Source of the DNA: Bacillota bacterium
Lineage (GTDB): Bacteria > Bacillota > Clostridia > Lachnospirales > Cellulosilyticaceae
Length of the DNA: 56,930 bases
Direction of reading: 5' to 3'
Assembly: GCA_023410675.1 (NCBI GenBank)
Contig: JAEYPM010000032.1
Coordinates: 1-56,930, forward strand
In this document: positions 43,328 to 52,450 of the stretch, piece after piece
Position numbering within the stretch: the stretch's first letter is position 1
Layout: each line of letters starts with the position of its first letter
The notes under the pieces: model-generated
Told to the model about the DNA's origin: nothing
Database searches by the model: none
Seen by the model: only the letters and a program-made list of their open reading frames with translations
Made by a program: the position numbers and the translations under genes

Positions 43328-43960
43328 ATGATGGAAACAATTATTGTTGCAACACAAAATGAAGACAAGGTTAAAGAAATTAAAAAGATTTTATGTGATT
43401 TAGATGTTACTGTTTTGCCTATGAGTGAATTAGGAATCGACTTGGATATAGAAGAAAATGGAACGACATTTGAAGAAAATGCACGGATTAAAGCTGAAGC
43501 GTTAATTAAATATACAGATAAGCTCATTATAGCAGATGATTCTGGTCTTGAAATTGACTTTTTAAATAAGGAGCCAGGTATATATTCTGCCCGTTATCTA
43601 GGTAAAAATACTTCTTATATAGAAAAAAATCAGATTATTATAAATAAATTGAAAGACGTTCCATTTGATAAACGCACAGCACGATTTGTGTGTGCTATAG
43701 CTATTGCAGGAAAACATATCCCAACATATACAACAACAGGTACGATAGAAGGACACATAGGATATGAAGCAAAAGGAGAAAATGGTTTTGGCTATGATCC
43801 AATCTTTTATGTTAAGGAATATGATGCAACTACAGCGGAGATTGCTCCTAAAATTAAAAACAAGATAAGCCATAGAGCTAAAGCCCTAAATCAAATGAAA
43901 GAAAAATTAGTAGAGATGATTGGGCAAAGAGTACAAAATGAAAGAGAAGATGCAGAGTGA
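43328..43960 (+). CDS. rdgB: XTP/dITP diphosphatase (RdgB/HAM1)
   Basis: A 210-residue non-canonical purine NTP pyrophosphatase with ATQNEDKVKEIKKIL (about 8-22), ENGTTFEENARIKAE, ADDSGLEID, YSARYLG and GENGFGYDPIFY, all HAM1 hallmarks. It removes deaminated purine nucleotides from the pool. The start is ATG 43328 or 43331, both within reach of GGAGTG. It overlaps the phosphoesterase gene by 4 bases (GTGA), a coupled pair typical of Clostridia. Confidence 0.93.
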   Translation: MMETIIVATQNEDKVKEIKKILCDLDVTVLPMSELGIDLDIEENGTTFEENARIKAEALIKYTDKLIIADDSGLEIDFLNKEPGIYSARYLGKNTSYIEKNQIIINKLKDVPFDKRTARFVCAIAIAGKHIPTYTTTGTIEGHIGYEAKGENGFGYDPIFYVKEYDATTAEIAPKIKNKISHRAKALNQMKEKLVEMIGQRVQNEREDAE

Positions 43961-44505
43961 AAGTATTAGTAGTAAGCGACTCACATAACAACATTCAGAA
44001 TATCATTACAGTGATAAAAGTAATAGGACTTGATAAGATAAATGTTTTATTGCACTGCGGTGATCATAAAAATGATGCCATTCGGTTAAAGACACTATAT
44101 CCAGAATTAACAATAGACTATGTCTATGGAAATTGTGATGGATTAAGTTATGGTAGTGACAAGCAAAAGTGTGTTACTCTTGGAGGGATCCCTATTTATT
44201 TCACTCATGGACATAACCATCATGTGAAAAGTGGAGATTATGATGAGTTATTGATAGAGGCAAAGGGCTATGAAGCAAAAGTTGCATTATGTGGGCATAC
44301 ACACTGTGCATATTTTAGGAAGAAGGAAGATATAATACTATTAAACCCAGGAAGCATTTCTTTGCCACGAGACAGTCATTATCCTTCTTATGGCATTATT
44401 GATATTAATGAAAAAACCAACATGGTAGAAAATGCTACAATAGTTCAGATGCTTGATAATAAGTCTTTTCATGAACATCCATGTATGAAATCCTACTATT
44501 TTTAA
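43957..44505 (+). CDS. YfcE/MJ0936-type metallophosphoesterase
   Basis: A 182-residue calcineurin-like phosphodiesterase with the metal-binding motifs DSHNN (about 8-12), LLHCGDHKND, YGNCDG, THGHNHHV and CGHTHCAYF, all intact. The family hydrolyses phosphodiesters with Mn2+; natural substrates are unclear. It starts with GTG overlapping the rdgB stop, so it depends on rdgB translation. Confidence 0.9.
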   Translation: MKVLVVSDSHNNIQNIITVIKVIGLDKINVLLHCGDHKNDAIRLKTLYPELTIDYVYGNCDGLSYGSDKQKCVTLGGIPIYFTHGHNHHVKSGDYDELLIEAKGYEAKVALCGHTHCAYFRKKEDIILLNPGSISLPRDSHYPSYGIIDINEKTNMVENATIVQMLDNKSFHEHPCMKSYYF

Positions 44506-44524
44506 TAAAAAACCTAAAAAAGTG

Positions 44525-44553
44525 TTGACGTATCTCGTGATTTTATGTATAAT
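44525..44553 (+). promoter_or_regulatory. Consensus promoter of the tRNA operon
   Basis: TTGACG (44525-44530) and TATAAT (44548-44553) are separated by 17 bases, about 65 bases before the first tRNA. Near-consensus strength is expected for stable RNA. Confidence 0.88.
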
Positions 44554-44617
44554 ACATTTTGTCAGTTGAAATTAGCAAGGTTTGCAGTTAGCATCATAGC
44601 ATAACTAAATTAATTTT

Positions 44618-44688
44618 GCGGGTGTAGTTCAATGGTAGAACACCAGCCTTCCAAGCTGGTCACGTGGGTTCGATTCCCATCACCCGCT
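44618..44688 (+). tRNA. tRNA-Gly (TCC)
   Basis: Acceptor GCGGGTG pairs with CACCCGC. The anticodon arm CCAGC-CTTCCAA-GCTGG gives anticodon TCC. The T arm GTGGGTTCGATTCCCAT is intact. An identical copy is at 45130-45200. First gene of the operon. Confidence 0.95.
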
Positions 44689-44692
44689 CTTT

Positions 44693-44766
<74 letters not shown>

Positions 44767-44769
44767 TAT

Positions 44770-44844
44770 GGTGGGAGTAGCTCAGTTGGTTAGAGCACCA
44801 GATTGTGGCTCTGGGGGTCGAGGGTTCGAGTCCCTTTTTCCACC
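44770..44844 (+). tRNA. tRNA-His (GTG)
   Basis: The anticodon arm CCAGA-TTGTGGC-TCTGG gives GTG. An extra 5' G at 44770 faces C at 44844, the G-1:C73 identity pair of histidine tRNA. Confidence 0.95.
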
Positions 44845-44856
44845 TGATATATATAT

Positions 44857-44928
44857 TGGGCTGTCGCCAAGTGGCAAGGCACAGGACTTTGACTCCTGCA
44901 TTCGAAGGTTCAAATCCTTCCAGCCCAG
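44857..44928 (+). tRNA. tRNA-Gln (TTG)
   Basis: Acceptor TGGGCTG pairs with CAGCCCA; the anticodon arm CAGGA-CTTTGAC-TCCTG gives TTG. An identical copy lies at 45289-45360. Confidence 0.95.
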
Positions 44929-44941
44929 TTTTTACTATCAT

Positions 44942-45014
44942 GGGTCACTAGCTCAGTTGGCAGAGCACTTGACTTTTAATCAAGTGGTCCCGGGTTCGAA
45001 TCCCGGGTGGCTCA
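44942..45014 (+). tRNA. tRNA-Lys (TTT)
   Basis: Acceptor GGGTCAC pairs with GTGGCTC (two G-T pairs). The anticodon arm CTTGA-CTTTTAA-TCAAG gives TTT. Confidence 0.95.
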
Positions 45015-45017
45015 TAT

Positions 45018-45098
45018 GCGGGTGTGGCGGAATTGGCAGACGCACTAGACTTAGGATCTAGCGCCTACGGCGTGGGGGTTCGACTCCCTTCACCCGCA
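45018..45098 (+). tRNA. tRNA-Leu (TAG)
   Basis: Acceptor GCGGGTG pairs with CACCCGC. The anticodon arm CTAGA-CTTAGGA-TCTAG gives TAG. The long variable arm (CGCCTACGGCG) marks a class II tRNA. Confidence 0.95.
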
Positions 45099-45129
45099 TC
45101 TAATTAAATAAAAATAGCTAAGCAATTTT

Positions 45130-45200
45130 GCGGGTGTAGTTCAATGGTAGAACACCAGCCTTCCAAGCTGGTCACGTGGGTTCGATTCCCATCACCCGCT
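45130..45200 (+). tRNA. tRNA-Gly (TCC), second copy
   Basis: It is identical to the tRNA at 44618-44688, including upstream bases AATTTT. It begins the partly decayed second block Gly-(Arg)-Gln. Confidence 0.95.
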
Positions 45201-45204
45201 TTTT

Positions 45205-45278
45205 GTATTTATTGTTCACAAAGTACAAGTAGCATCCACTTAAATCATGGACTTAGTGCTTAGATTCTTGTGGATACA
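45205..45278 (+). pseudogene. Decayed tRNA-Arg
   Basis: This 74-base stretch aligns without gaps to the 74-base tRNA-Arg at 44693-44766; I count 39 identical positions, including GTAT at the 5' end and TGTGGATAC at the 3' end. Most differences are C-to-T or G-to-A changes. The D, anticodon and T stems no longer pair, so it cannot be a functional tRNA. It lies where the block order Gly-Arg-...-Gln predicts a tRNA-Arg. Confidence 0.8.
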
Positions 45279-45288
45279 TAGTTAATGA

Positions 45289-45360
45289 TGGGCTGTCGCC
45301 AAGTGGCAAGGCACAGGACTTTGACTCCTGCATTCGAAGGTTCAAATCCTTCCAGCCCAG
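45289..45360 (+). tRNA. tRNA-Gln (TTG), second copy
   Basis: Identical to 44857-44928. Last gene of the operon, followed after 26 bases by a strong hairpin. Confidence 0.95.
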
Positions 45361-45386
45361 TTATGGAGTAACGATAGTTACAAAAA

Positions 45387-45450
45387 ACAACCCCCATATG
45401 TTAGATATCATCACATGATCTAACATATGGGGGTTGTTCATCTTTTTAAC
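45387..45450. terminator. Bidirectional terminator of the tRNA operon and CYTH gene
   Basis: A perfect 20-bp stem (45387-45406 with 45418-45437) with an 11-base loop. A T-rich tail follows on the plus strand, and TTTTTTG follows on the minus strand, so it can also serve the convergent CYTH gene. Confidence 0.88.
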
Positions 45451-45466
45451 ATGTGTTGTCAGTAGC

Positions 45467-45916
45467 TCAAGGAGCACCGTAGAGAGATAAGTTATTATTT
45501 TTATACCTATTATCTAAGGTAATATCTTCTCCGAACCAATATGGTACTTCAAAGCTTTGAGCTGCAGACTTAGATGAAAACTCTACTTCTACAGTTATTA
45601 GTCCTTCCAAATGGCCATGATAAATATCAAGTTCAGCAACAAGACCTTTAGAAAGAGGGATAAAGTATCTATTTTTTTCAATAGGAGAATAGTCGATTTT
45701 ACTCCATAAGCTTTCATATTGTTCTAGTGTTATGGGTAATTCAAACTCTTCTCTAATCATACTGCCATGAGATTTTACAGTTAAGGCATAGGCTTCATCC
45801 ATCTTTCTAATTCTTATGACTGGGTCAGTAGAAATATAAGCTTGCGTGATGGTTTTATGTGTACAGTCAACTAGATCTGGAAGTTGTTTAACTAAGAATT
45901 TACGCTCAATCTCCAT
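45467..45916 (-). CDS. CYTH domain protein (triphosphate tunnel metalloenzyme)
   Basis: A 149-residue CYTH protein with the defining N-terminal EIERKFLV, then the charged tunnel strands YISTDPVIRIRKMD, AYALTVKSHG, REEFELPI, KNRYFIP and VAELDIYHG, LITVEVEF. Members hydrolyse inorganic tripolyphosphate or other triphosphates with Mg2+ or Mn2+. Length is typical of stand-alone bacterial CYTH proteins. AAGGAGG lies before the ATG. Confidence 0.9.
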   Translation of the reverse strand: MEIERKFLVKQLPDLVDCTHKTITQAYISTDPVIRIRKMDEAYALTVKSHGSMIREEFELPITLEQYESLWSKIDYSPIEKNRYFIPLSKGLVAELDIYHGHLEGLITVEVEFSSKSAAQSFEVPYWFGEDITLDNRYKNNNLSLYGAP

Positions 45917-46075
45917 TTGTGTACCTCCTTAAAATATTAATCAGTCTTATCGTTTATTTTATCACAAACTTATACTGAAATACAGAGAAATAACTTGAAA
46001 ACAATGTTTTAACTATTGCGATAAATATGTTAAAATAGATTAGATGTCACAAAAAGATTTTTGGAGGGAACATTT

Positions 46076-46618
46076 ATGTCTAGAGTTGTTATGTATTTTG
46101 CGGAAGGGTATGAAGAGGTAGAAGCCCTAACCGTTATTGATATTTTAAGAAGAGCAAATGTAGAAGTTATATTAGCAGGAGTTCATGATAAAACTGTAGT
46201 GAGTGTACATCAAGTGAGTATTAATATGGATGAAACAATAGAAAATATAGATCATAATTTAATAGATATGATTATTTTACCTGGAGGAGCAAAAGGGGTA
46301 GAGAACATGTTTCATTCTGAACATGTCCTCCAAAATATTAAGAAGTTTCATGAAGAAAAAAAGGGGATAGCTGCTATTTGTGCTGCACCAAGTATTTTGG
46401 GTCGATTAGGAATATTAAAGGGAAAGAAGGCTACTTGTTACCCAGGATTTGAAAAATATTTAGAAGGATGTACTATTGAGACACAAAAAGTAGTTATTAG
46501 TAATCATATTATTACAGCACAAGCAGTTGGAGCAGCTATGGAATTTGGGCTAGCTATATTGGAGACACTACAAGGCAAAAAAGTTAAGGATAAAATAAAA
46601 AAAGCTATGTACGTATAA
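46076..46618 (+). CDS. DJ-1/PfpI family protein (YajL/ThiJ-like)
   Basis: A 180-residue DJ-1 superfamily protein: FAEGYEEVEALTVIDILRRA (about 6-25), MIILPGGAKGVENM (about 64-77), the nucleophile elbow AAICAAPSILGRLG with Cys about 101, and Glu about 12. DJ-1/YajL proteins are linked to oxidative or carbonyl stress. It starts at ATG 46076 with GGAGGG upstream. It stands alone between two minus-strand genes. Confidence 0.9.
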   Translation: MSRVVMYFAEGYEEVEALTVIDILRRANVEVILAGVHDKTVVSVHQVSINMDETIENIDHNLIDMIILPGGAKGVENMFHSEHVLQNIKKFHEEKKGIAAICAAPSILGRLGILKGKKATCYPGFEKYLEGCTIETQKVVISNHIITAQAVGAAMEFGLAILETLQGKKVKDKIKKAMYV

Positions 46619-46624
46619 CCTATT

Positions 46625-47089
46625 TTACTTACTTATGTCTGTATTCATTGCATGGTAGACAGGAGTATATATATTTTTGAAAACATCGGACAGCTGATAA
46701 TCGTTCGCAGATGTAATACCTAACAATTCAAATGCAGCTTGTACTTTGTCAATATTAAGCTCATATATGTTAGCAACCATTTCAGGAGTATATGAATCAT
46801 AAGATATATATTTCCATTGCCTTTGAATGAGTCTACAAATATAACTAGATGAATGTGTAATCACATTAAAAAAATCTATCGTATTAATGACATTTATTTC
46901 TTTAAGATTAAGTATACTTTTTATATCTGAGCATTTCATATCAAGAAGTTCTGCAACTTCGTTAATATCATATGGCGAACGCTTGCATTTTAAGAAAATA
47001 TCTAAATTTTTAATTTTAGGACGTATATTTTGTGCGTATATCATGTCAAAATTGCATAGTGACATACACTCGTTAAATGAGTTATCCAT
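46625..47089 (-). CDS. Hypothetical protein, possible degenerate HTH protein
   Basis: A 154-residue soluble protein that I do not recognise. Two segments read like short helix-turn-helix units: SPYDINEVAELLDMKCSDIK (about 37-56) and SYTPEMVANIYELNIDKVQA (about 103-122). They resemble MerR/sigma-type helices but lack clear family motifs. ATG 47089 has AAAGGA about 8 bases upstream; a longer in-frame start at 47128 has no site. It converges with the DJ-1 gene. DNA binding is only a suggestion. Confidence 0.6.
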   Translation of the reverse strand: MDNSFNECMSLCNFDMIYAQNIRPKIKNLDIFLKCKRSPYDINEVAELLDMKCSDIKSILNLKEINVINTIDFFNVITHSSSYICRLIQRQWKYISYDSYTPEMVANIYELNIDKVQAAFELLGITSANDYQLSDVFKNIYTPVYHAMNTDISK

Positions 47090-47245
47090 GTAAAAGGTCC
47101 TTTCTATGTATATACATTTATAAAGCATAAGATAATTATATTATAATCTAAATCTTATACGAAATACTATATGTAATAGTTGGGAAAACTGTTCTATCAT
47201 GTATCTGGGGCAATTCAAATAATACATTTGTTCAGTCACCTATGT

Positions 47246-47306
47246 GTTATTTCTCTCAATGAATTTATACAGGATAACTGAAAGTTTACAATGTAAATTC
47301 TATAAA
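47246..47306. repeat. Half of the dispersed element upstream of tig
   Basis: GTTATTTCT (47246-47254), GAATTTATA (47261-47269) and TGTAAATTCTATA (47292-47304) align in order with GTTGTTTCT, GAATTCATA and TGTGAATTCTATA of the element at 54787-54885. The left arm is absent. Confidence 0.5.
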
Positions 47307-47406
47307 TATAGACAAATAATTCTAGATTTAACACAGTACATGTGATATAATAATGCAATGTTAGTTTATAATGCTATATTTATGCATAAACCTAAGGAGG
47401 ATAATA

Positions 47407-48705
47407 ATGAATACACAGTTAGAAAAATTAGAAGATAGCCAAGTAAAACTTACTGTAGAAATAGATAGCGATCAGGTAACATGGGCTATTGCGAAAGCAT
47501 ATCAAGACATGAAAAAAGACTTTAATGTTCAGGGCTTTAGAAAAGGTAAAGTACCTCGTGCTATGATAGAAAAAATGTATGGTGTAGAAGTGTTTTTCAA
47601 TAAAGCTGCTGATATTTTGATTGAACAAACAATAGGAAAAGCAATAGAAGATAATAATGTTGATATTGCAGCACGTATTGGTCAAGAGGGAATACAAGTA
47701 ATTGAAATGTCAAAAGATAGTATGAAATATGAGGCAACAATTACTGTAAAACCTGAATTTACATTAGGCGATTATAAAAACCTTGAAGTTGAAGTCGATA
47801 AAATAGAAGTAACAGATGATGACATAGATGCAGAGATTGCAAAAGAAGCTGATAAAAATTCAAGAGAAATCAGTATTACTGATAGACCTATTGAAGATAA
47901 AGATACTGTTATTATTGATTTTAAAGGATTTATAGATGGTGAGCCATTTGAAGGAGGAAGTGCACAGGATTATTCACTTGTTATTGGCTCTAAATCATTT
48001 ATAGAAGGTTTTGAAGAGCAACTAATAGGAAAACAAAGTGGTGATAATGCGGAGATCAATGTTACTTTCCCAGAAAATTATCATTTAGCATCACTTGCTG
48101 GTAAACCTGCAGTATTTGAGGTAGAGATAAAGGATATCAAAGTAAAAGAAGTTCCTGAAATAAATGATGATTTTGCTGCAGATGTTTCAGAATTTGAAAC
48201 ACTTAGTGAATACAAACAAAGCATTAAGGATAGACTTTTAAAGCAAAAAGAAAACCAACAACAAACAACTATAGAAAATAAATTAATTGAACTTGCAGTA
48301 AAAAATGCAAATGTAATAGTTCCTGAAGCTATGACAGAAGATCAAATTGATAAAAATGTCAAAAATTTTGAAACACGTCTTAGTCAACAAGGGCTTAAAT
48401 TAGAGCATTATATTCAGTTTACTGGTCAAAATATGGAGACATTTAGAGAAAATATTAGGGAAGATGCAGAAAAACAACTTGCTTCAAGATTAGTATTAGA
48501 TAAAATAGCTCTACAGGAAAATATAGAAATCACAGAAGAAGAACTTGATTCAGAGCTTCAAGAAATAGCGAAATACTACAACATGGAGTTTGAAGAACTT
48601 AAAAAGATATTCCCACCATATGAAAAAGAATCATTAGAATCAGATCTTAAAGTGAAAAAAGCTGTTAAGCTTATTGTAGATTCAGCAAAAGTAATAGAAA
48701 AATAG
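47407..48705 (+). CDS. tig: Trigger factor
   Basis: A 432-residue ribosome-associated chaperone and peptidyl-prolyl isomerase. The N-terminal domain has the ribosome-docking signature GFRKGKVPRAM (about 42-52), the FKBP-like PPIase domain follows (about 155-245; EDKDTVIIDFKGFIDGEPFE), and the C-terminal helical domain completes it. ATG 47407 follows AAGGAGG; an upstream in-frame start lacks a site. It heads the conserved block tig-clpP-clpX-lonB-lonA-ysxC. Confidence 0.95.
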   Translation: MNTQLEKLEDSQVKLTVEIDSDQVTWAIAKAYQDMKKDFNVQGFRKGKVPRAMIEKMYGVEVFFNKAADILIEQTIGKAIEDNNVDIAARIGQEGIQVIEMSKDSMKYEATITVKPEFTLGDYKNLEVEVDKIEVTDDDIDAEIAKEADKNSREISITDRPIEDKDTVIIDFKGFIDGEPFEGGSAQDYSLVIGSKSFIEGFEEQLIGKQSGDNAEINVTFPENYHLASLAGKPAVFEVEIKDIKVKEVPEINDDFAADVSEFETLSEYKQSIKDRLLKQKENQQQTTIENKLIELAVKNANVIVPEAMTEDQIDKNVKNFETRLSQQGLKLEHYIQFTGQNMETFRENIREDAEKQLASRLVLDKIALQENIEITEEELDSELQEIAKYYNMEFEELKKIFPPYEKESLESDLKVKKAVKLIVDSAKVIEK

Positions 48706-48736
48706 TCTCACTCATGGAGTTTAAGGAGGTATTAAA

Positions 48737-49318
48737 ATGAGTCTTATACCAATGGTCATTGAGCAAACCAATAGAGGAGAACGTAGTTTTGATATATATT
48801 CACGTTTGTTAAGAGAAAGAATAATAATGTTATGTGATGAGGTTAATCAAGTGACAGCAAGTTTAATTGTAGCTCAGCTCTTATTCCTAGAATCTGAAGA
48901 CCCTGATAAAGACATTATGCTCTATATCAATAGTCCAGGAGGAAGTGTCTCAGATGGTTTGGCTATATATGATACTATGCAGTGTATTAAACCAGATGTT
49001 TCAACTATTTGTATAGGTATGGCAGCAAGTATGGGTGCATTTTTACTTGCAGCAGGGAAAAAAGGAAAACGTTTGGCACTTCCAAATGCAGAGATTATGA
49101 TTCATCAGCCACTAGGTGGAGCAAGAGGTCAAGCAACAGATATCCAAATTCAAGCACAGCAAATCTTAAAAAGCAAAGATAAGCTAAATAGAATGTTAGC
49201 AGAAAATACAGGACAGCCTCTAGAAAAAATACAAGCTGATGTGGAGAGAGATTATTATATGTCTGCTAGTGAAGCAGTAGATTATGGTATTATCGATAAA
49301 ATAATCACATCAAGATAA
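48737..49318 (+). CDS. clpP: ATP-dependent Clp protease proteolytic subunit
   Basis: A 193-residue ClpP, standard length, with the catalytic Ser in GMAASMGAFLLAAG (about 98), His in EIMIHQPLGG (about 123) and the downstream Asp (about 172). It forms the tetradecameric chamber served by ClpX, encoded 21 bases downstream. AAGGAGG precedes the ATG. Confidence 0.97.
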   Translation: MSLIPMVIEQTNRGERSFDIYSRLLRERIIMLCDEVNQVTASLIVAQLLFLESEDPDKDIMLYINSPGGSVSDGLAIYDTMQCIKPDVSTICIGMAASMGAFLLAAGKKGKRLALPNAEIMIHQPLGGARGQATDIQIQAQQILKSKDKLNRMLAENTGQPLEKIQADVERDYYMSASEAVDYGIIDKIITSR

Positions 49319-49339
49319 CATGTGAAAGAGAGGTATTAT

Positions 49340-50662
49340 ATGCCATCTAAATTTGACGATACAAAGCAATTAAGGTGTTCCTTTTGTGGCAAGCACGAAG
49401 AGCAAGTGAGAAGACTGGTTGCAGGACCTAGTGTTTATATTTGCGATGAATGTATAGAGACTTGTTTTGAGATACTTGAGCAAGAGCGAGAAGATCTAGA
49501 TGATGACGATGCCCTTATTGACATACCAACACCAAAAGAAATTAAAGATCATTTTGATGAATATATTATAGGTCAAGAGGACTCAAAGAAGGCTTTAGCT
49601 GTGTCCGTTTATAACCACTATAAACGTATTAAGTATACATCATCAAAGCGTAACGATGTAGAAATACAAAAAAGTAACATTATTCTTTTAGGACCAACAG
49701 GTTCAGGAAAAACACTTTTAGCACAGACACTGGCAAAAAAACTTAATGTACCCTTTGCTATAGCTGATGCAACTTCTCTTACTGAAGCAGGATATGTAGG
49801 AGAAGATGTAGAAAACATTTTGCTAAGATTAATTCAAGCTGCAAACTATGATATCGAAGCAGCACAAATGGGTATTATATATATTGATGAAATTGATAAG
49901 ATAACAAGAAAGACAGAAAATCCATCAATTACAAGAGATGTTAGTGGTGAGGGTGTTCAACAAGCCCTTCTAAAAATAATAGAAGGAACTATAGCTTCTG
50001 TTCCACCACAAGGAGGAAGAAAGCATCCTCATCAAGAATTCCTCCAAATTGACACCACCAATATTCTATTTATTTGTGGCGGTGCTTTTGATGGCATCGA
50101 CAAGATTATAGAAAATAGAATTGGCAAGAAAAGCATTGGATTTGGGGCTAACATTGTTACAAAAAAGGAAAAAAATGTAGGCGAATTATTAAAACTCATA
50201 GAACCTCAAGATCTTATTAAGTATGGTCTTATTCCAGAGTTTGTAGGAAGGGTTCCTGCAATTGTTGCTTTAGAAAATCTTGATAGATCAGCATTAGTAC
50301 AGATTCTTACTCAGCCTAGAAATGCTCTTATTAAGCAATATCAATCATTACTTAAAATGGATGGTATAGACCTTGAATTTGATGAAGCTGCTCTTTCTGC
50401 CATTGCAGATTTAGCTATAGAGCGTGAAACAGGTGCTAGAGGTCTGCGAGCAATACTTGAAAAGGCTATGAGAGATACGATGTATGAACTTCCTTCGTCA
50501 AGTGATGTTGTTCAAAAAGTAGTTATTACAAAAGAGGTTATTAAAAACAAAGAAAAGCCTACTATTGTATATAGTGAGCTGGATCTTAACTTAGATAAAG
50601 AAAGTGATAAAGGAAAGAAAACAAAAAAAGTCAATAAGACAGATAAAACGCAACCAGCATAG
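49340..50662 (+). CDS. clpX: ATP-dependent Clp protease ATP-binding subunit ClpX
   Basis: A 440-residue AAA+ unfoldase: N-terminal zinc-binding domain with CSFCGK and CDECIETC, Walker A LLGPTGSGKTLLAQ (about 115-128), Walker B IIYIDEIDKI, the ClpP-binding IGF loop region KSIGFGANI and the C-terminal sensor 2 ETGARGLRAILE. ATG 49340 with GAGAGG upstream. Terminator follows. Confidence 0.97.
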   Translation: MPSKFDDTKQLRCSFCGKHEEQVRRLVAGPSVYICDECIETCFEILEQEREDLDDDDALIDIPTPKEIKDHFDEYIIGQEDSKKALAVSVYNHYKRIKYTSSKRNDVEIQKSNIILLGPTGSGKTLLAQTLAKKLNVPFAIADATSLTEAGYVGEDVENILLRLIQAANYDIEAAQMGIIYIDEIDKITRKTENPSITRDVSGEGVQQALLKIIEGTIASVPPQGGRKHPHQEFLQIDTTNILFICGGAFDGIDKIIENRIGKKSIGFGANIVTKKEKNVGELLKLIEPQDLIKYGLIPEFVGRVPAIVALENLDRSALVQILTQPRNALIKQYQSLLKMDGIDLEFDEAALSAIADLAIERETGARGLRAILEKAMRDTMYELPSSSDVVQKVVITKEVIKNKEKPTIVYSELDLNLDKESDKGKKTKKVNKTDKTQPA

Positions 50663-50690
50663 CTGTTAGTATCTACTAACAGCTATATTT
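50659..50690 (+). terminator. Intrinsic terminator after clpX
   Basis: A 13-bp perfect stem (50659-50671 with 50674-50686) followed by ATTTTAT. It overlaps the clpX stop codon, so read-through into lonB may be partial. Confidence 0.8.
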
Positions 50691-50780
50691 TATAAAAATA
50701 ACCATGGTAAATGAATCCTTTCTTAGAGGATGGGTAATACTTTAAAAGTACTATTCATTTTTTGGAGGAGGATTACAGTT

Positions 50781-52418
50781 ATGCTACAACTCTTATTATT
50801 GGTTATACAATTAGTGTTTACATTTATTATAGGCATTTATTTCTTAACACAGTTAAAAACACAAGCAGCTAGTAAAACAAACATTAAAAAAGATTCATAT
50901 TTAAAATGTGAAAAAATGTCTATGCTAAGAGAAACCAAATTGACAGTTCCCCTTACAGAGGTTGTAAGACCAAAGACAGAAGAAGATATTATTGGACAAA
51001 AAGAAGGGTTAAAAGCACTTAAGGCTGCCTTGTGTGGTGAAAACCCACAGCATATCTTGATTTATGGAAATCCAGGAATAGGTAAGACGGCAGCAGCTAG
51101 AATAGCATTAAATATAGCAAAAAATACAAAAGGATCACCATTTAAGAAAGAAGCTCCTTTTATAGAAATAGATGCAACAACGCTTAGGTTTGATGAGAGA
51201 GGCATAGCTGATCCTCTTATCGGTTCAGTCCATGACCCTATTTATCAAGGTGCAGGAGCCTATGGCCCTGCAGGAGTACCACAGCCCAAGATGGGAGCTG
51301 TTACAAAAGCACATGGAGGCGTACTGTTTATAGATGAAATAGGAGAACTGCATCCTGTACAAATGAATAAGCTGTTGAAGGTATTAGAGGATAGAAAAGT
51401 ATTTTTAGAAAGTTCCTATTATACAGCATCTGATGAAAATATACCACAGCATATACATGATGTTTTTCAAAATGGGCTTCCAGCAGACTTTAGATTGATT
51501 GGAGCCACTACAAGAAAAAGAGAAGATATTCCAGCTGCTATAAGATCACGGTGTGTAGAAATCTTCTTTAAAGACCTTTCTTATGAAGATATTATTGAAA
51601 TAGTTAATAATGTATTAGAGAGACAAAAGATAATCATTGATTCCCATGCAAAGGAGTTATTGGCGAAATATGCCAACAATGGGAGAGATGTAGTAGCCAT
51701 GCTTCAGACAGCAGATAGCATAGTAAAGATGGAAAAGAGAAATCGCATAGCTCAAAAAGATGTAGAGTGGGTTATTGAGACAGGTATGTATTCTCCTAGG
51801 ATAGATAAAAAAGTAGATGGGCTCTATCATATTGGGAAAGTAAATGGATTAGGCGTATCAGGATTTGCCTCAGGGATGGTACTTGATATAGAAGCAGTTG
51901 CAAAAAAAGTAGACAAAAGTTGTGCACAAATCAAAATTACAGGTATAATAGAGGAAGAACAACTGCATTTAAAAAATAGTACAAGCAAAAGAAAAAGTAT
52001 GGCAAATAGTTCAGTAGAGAATGTACTTACTGTTCTTCAGACAAATTATGACGTTAATATAGACGACTATTTTATACACCTTAACTTTACTTCAGGCATT
52101 CCAATAGATGGACCATCTGCAGGAACAGCTATGTTTTGTGCATTATATTCGGCTTTATTTAAGAAGTATATTTCATCATCTATTGCAATGACAGGAGAGA
52201 TATCCATCCATGGGGAGATATGTCCAGTTGGTGGTGTCTATGAAAAAATAGTTGCAGCAAAAAATGCAGGAGTTAAAAAAGTTTTTATTCCAAAGGCAAA
52301 TATGCAGGAGCTTTTAATAGGAATAGGCGTAGATATCATACCAGTAGATAATATAGAAGAGCTTATTAAGCATACATTTGATATGAGGCAAGATGCAAGT
52401 CACATATTACATGCTTAA
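50781..52418 (+). CDS. lonB: ATP-dependent protease LonB
   Basis: A 545-residue LonB: N-terminal membrane segment (about 2-24), AAA+ domain with Walker A YGNPGIGKTAAAR (about 94-106), Walker B GGVLFIDEIGEL, sensor ATTRKRED, and the Lon-type protease domain with the catalytic Ser in DGPSAGTAM and Lys in the GVYEKIVAAKNAG block. In B. subtilis LonB is a forespore protease, so its presence suggests a spore-former. ATG 50781 with GGAGGAGG; a longer upstream reading lacks a site. Confidence 0.93.
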   Translation: MLQLLLLVIQLVFTFIIGIYFLTQLKTQAASKTNIKKDSYLKCEKMSMLRETKLTVPLTEVVRPKTEEDIIGQKEGLKALKAALCGENPQHILIYGNPGIGKTAAARIALNIAKNTKGSPFKKEAPFIEIDATTLRFDERGIADPLIGSVHDPIYQGAGAYGPAGVPQPKMGAVTKAHGGVLFIDEIGELHPVQMNKLLKVLEDRKVFLESSYYTASDENIPQHIHDVFQNGLPADFRLIGATTRKREDIPAAIRSRCVEIFFKDLSYEDIIEIVNNVLERQKIIIDSHAKELLAKYANNGRDVVAMLQTADSIVKMEKRNRIAQKDVEWVIETGMYSPRIDKKVDGLYHIGKVNGLGVSGFASGMVLDIEAVAKKVDKSCAQIKITGIIEEEQLHLKNSTSKRKSMANSSVENVLTVLQTNYDVNIDDYFIHLNFTSGIPIDGPSAGTAMFCALYSALFKKYISSSIAMTGEISIHGEICPVGGVYEKIVAAKNAGVKKVFIPKANMQELLIGIGVDIIPVDNIEELIKHTFDMRQDASHILHA

Positions 52419-52450
52419 AATGACATACAGCGAGTTGGGAGGATGAGCAA

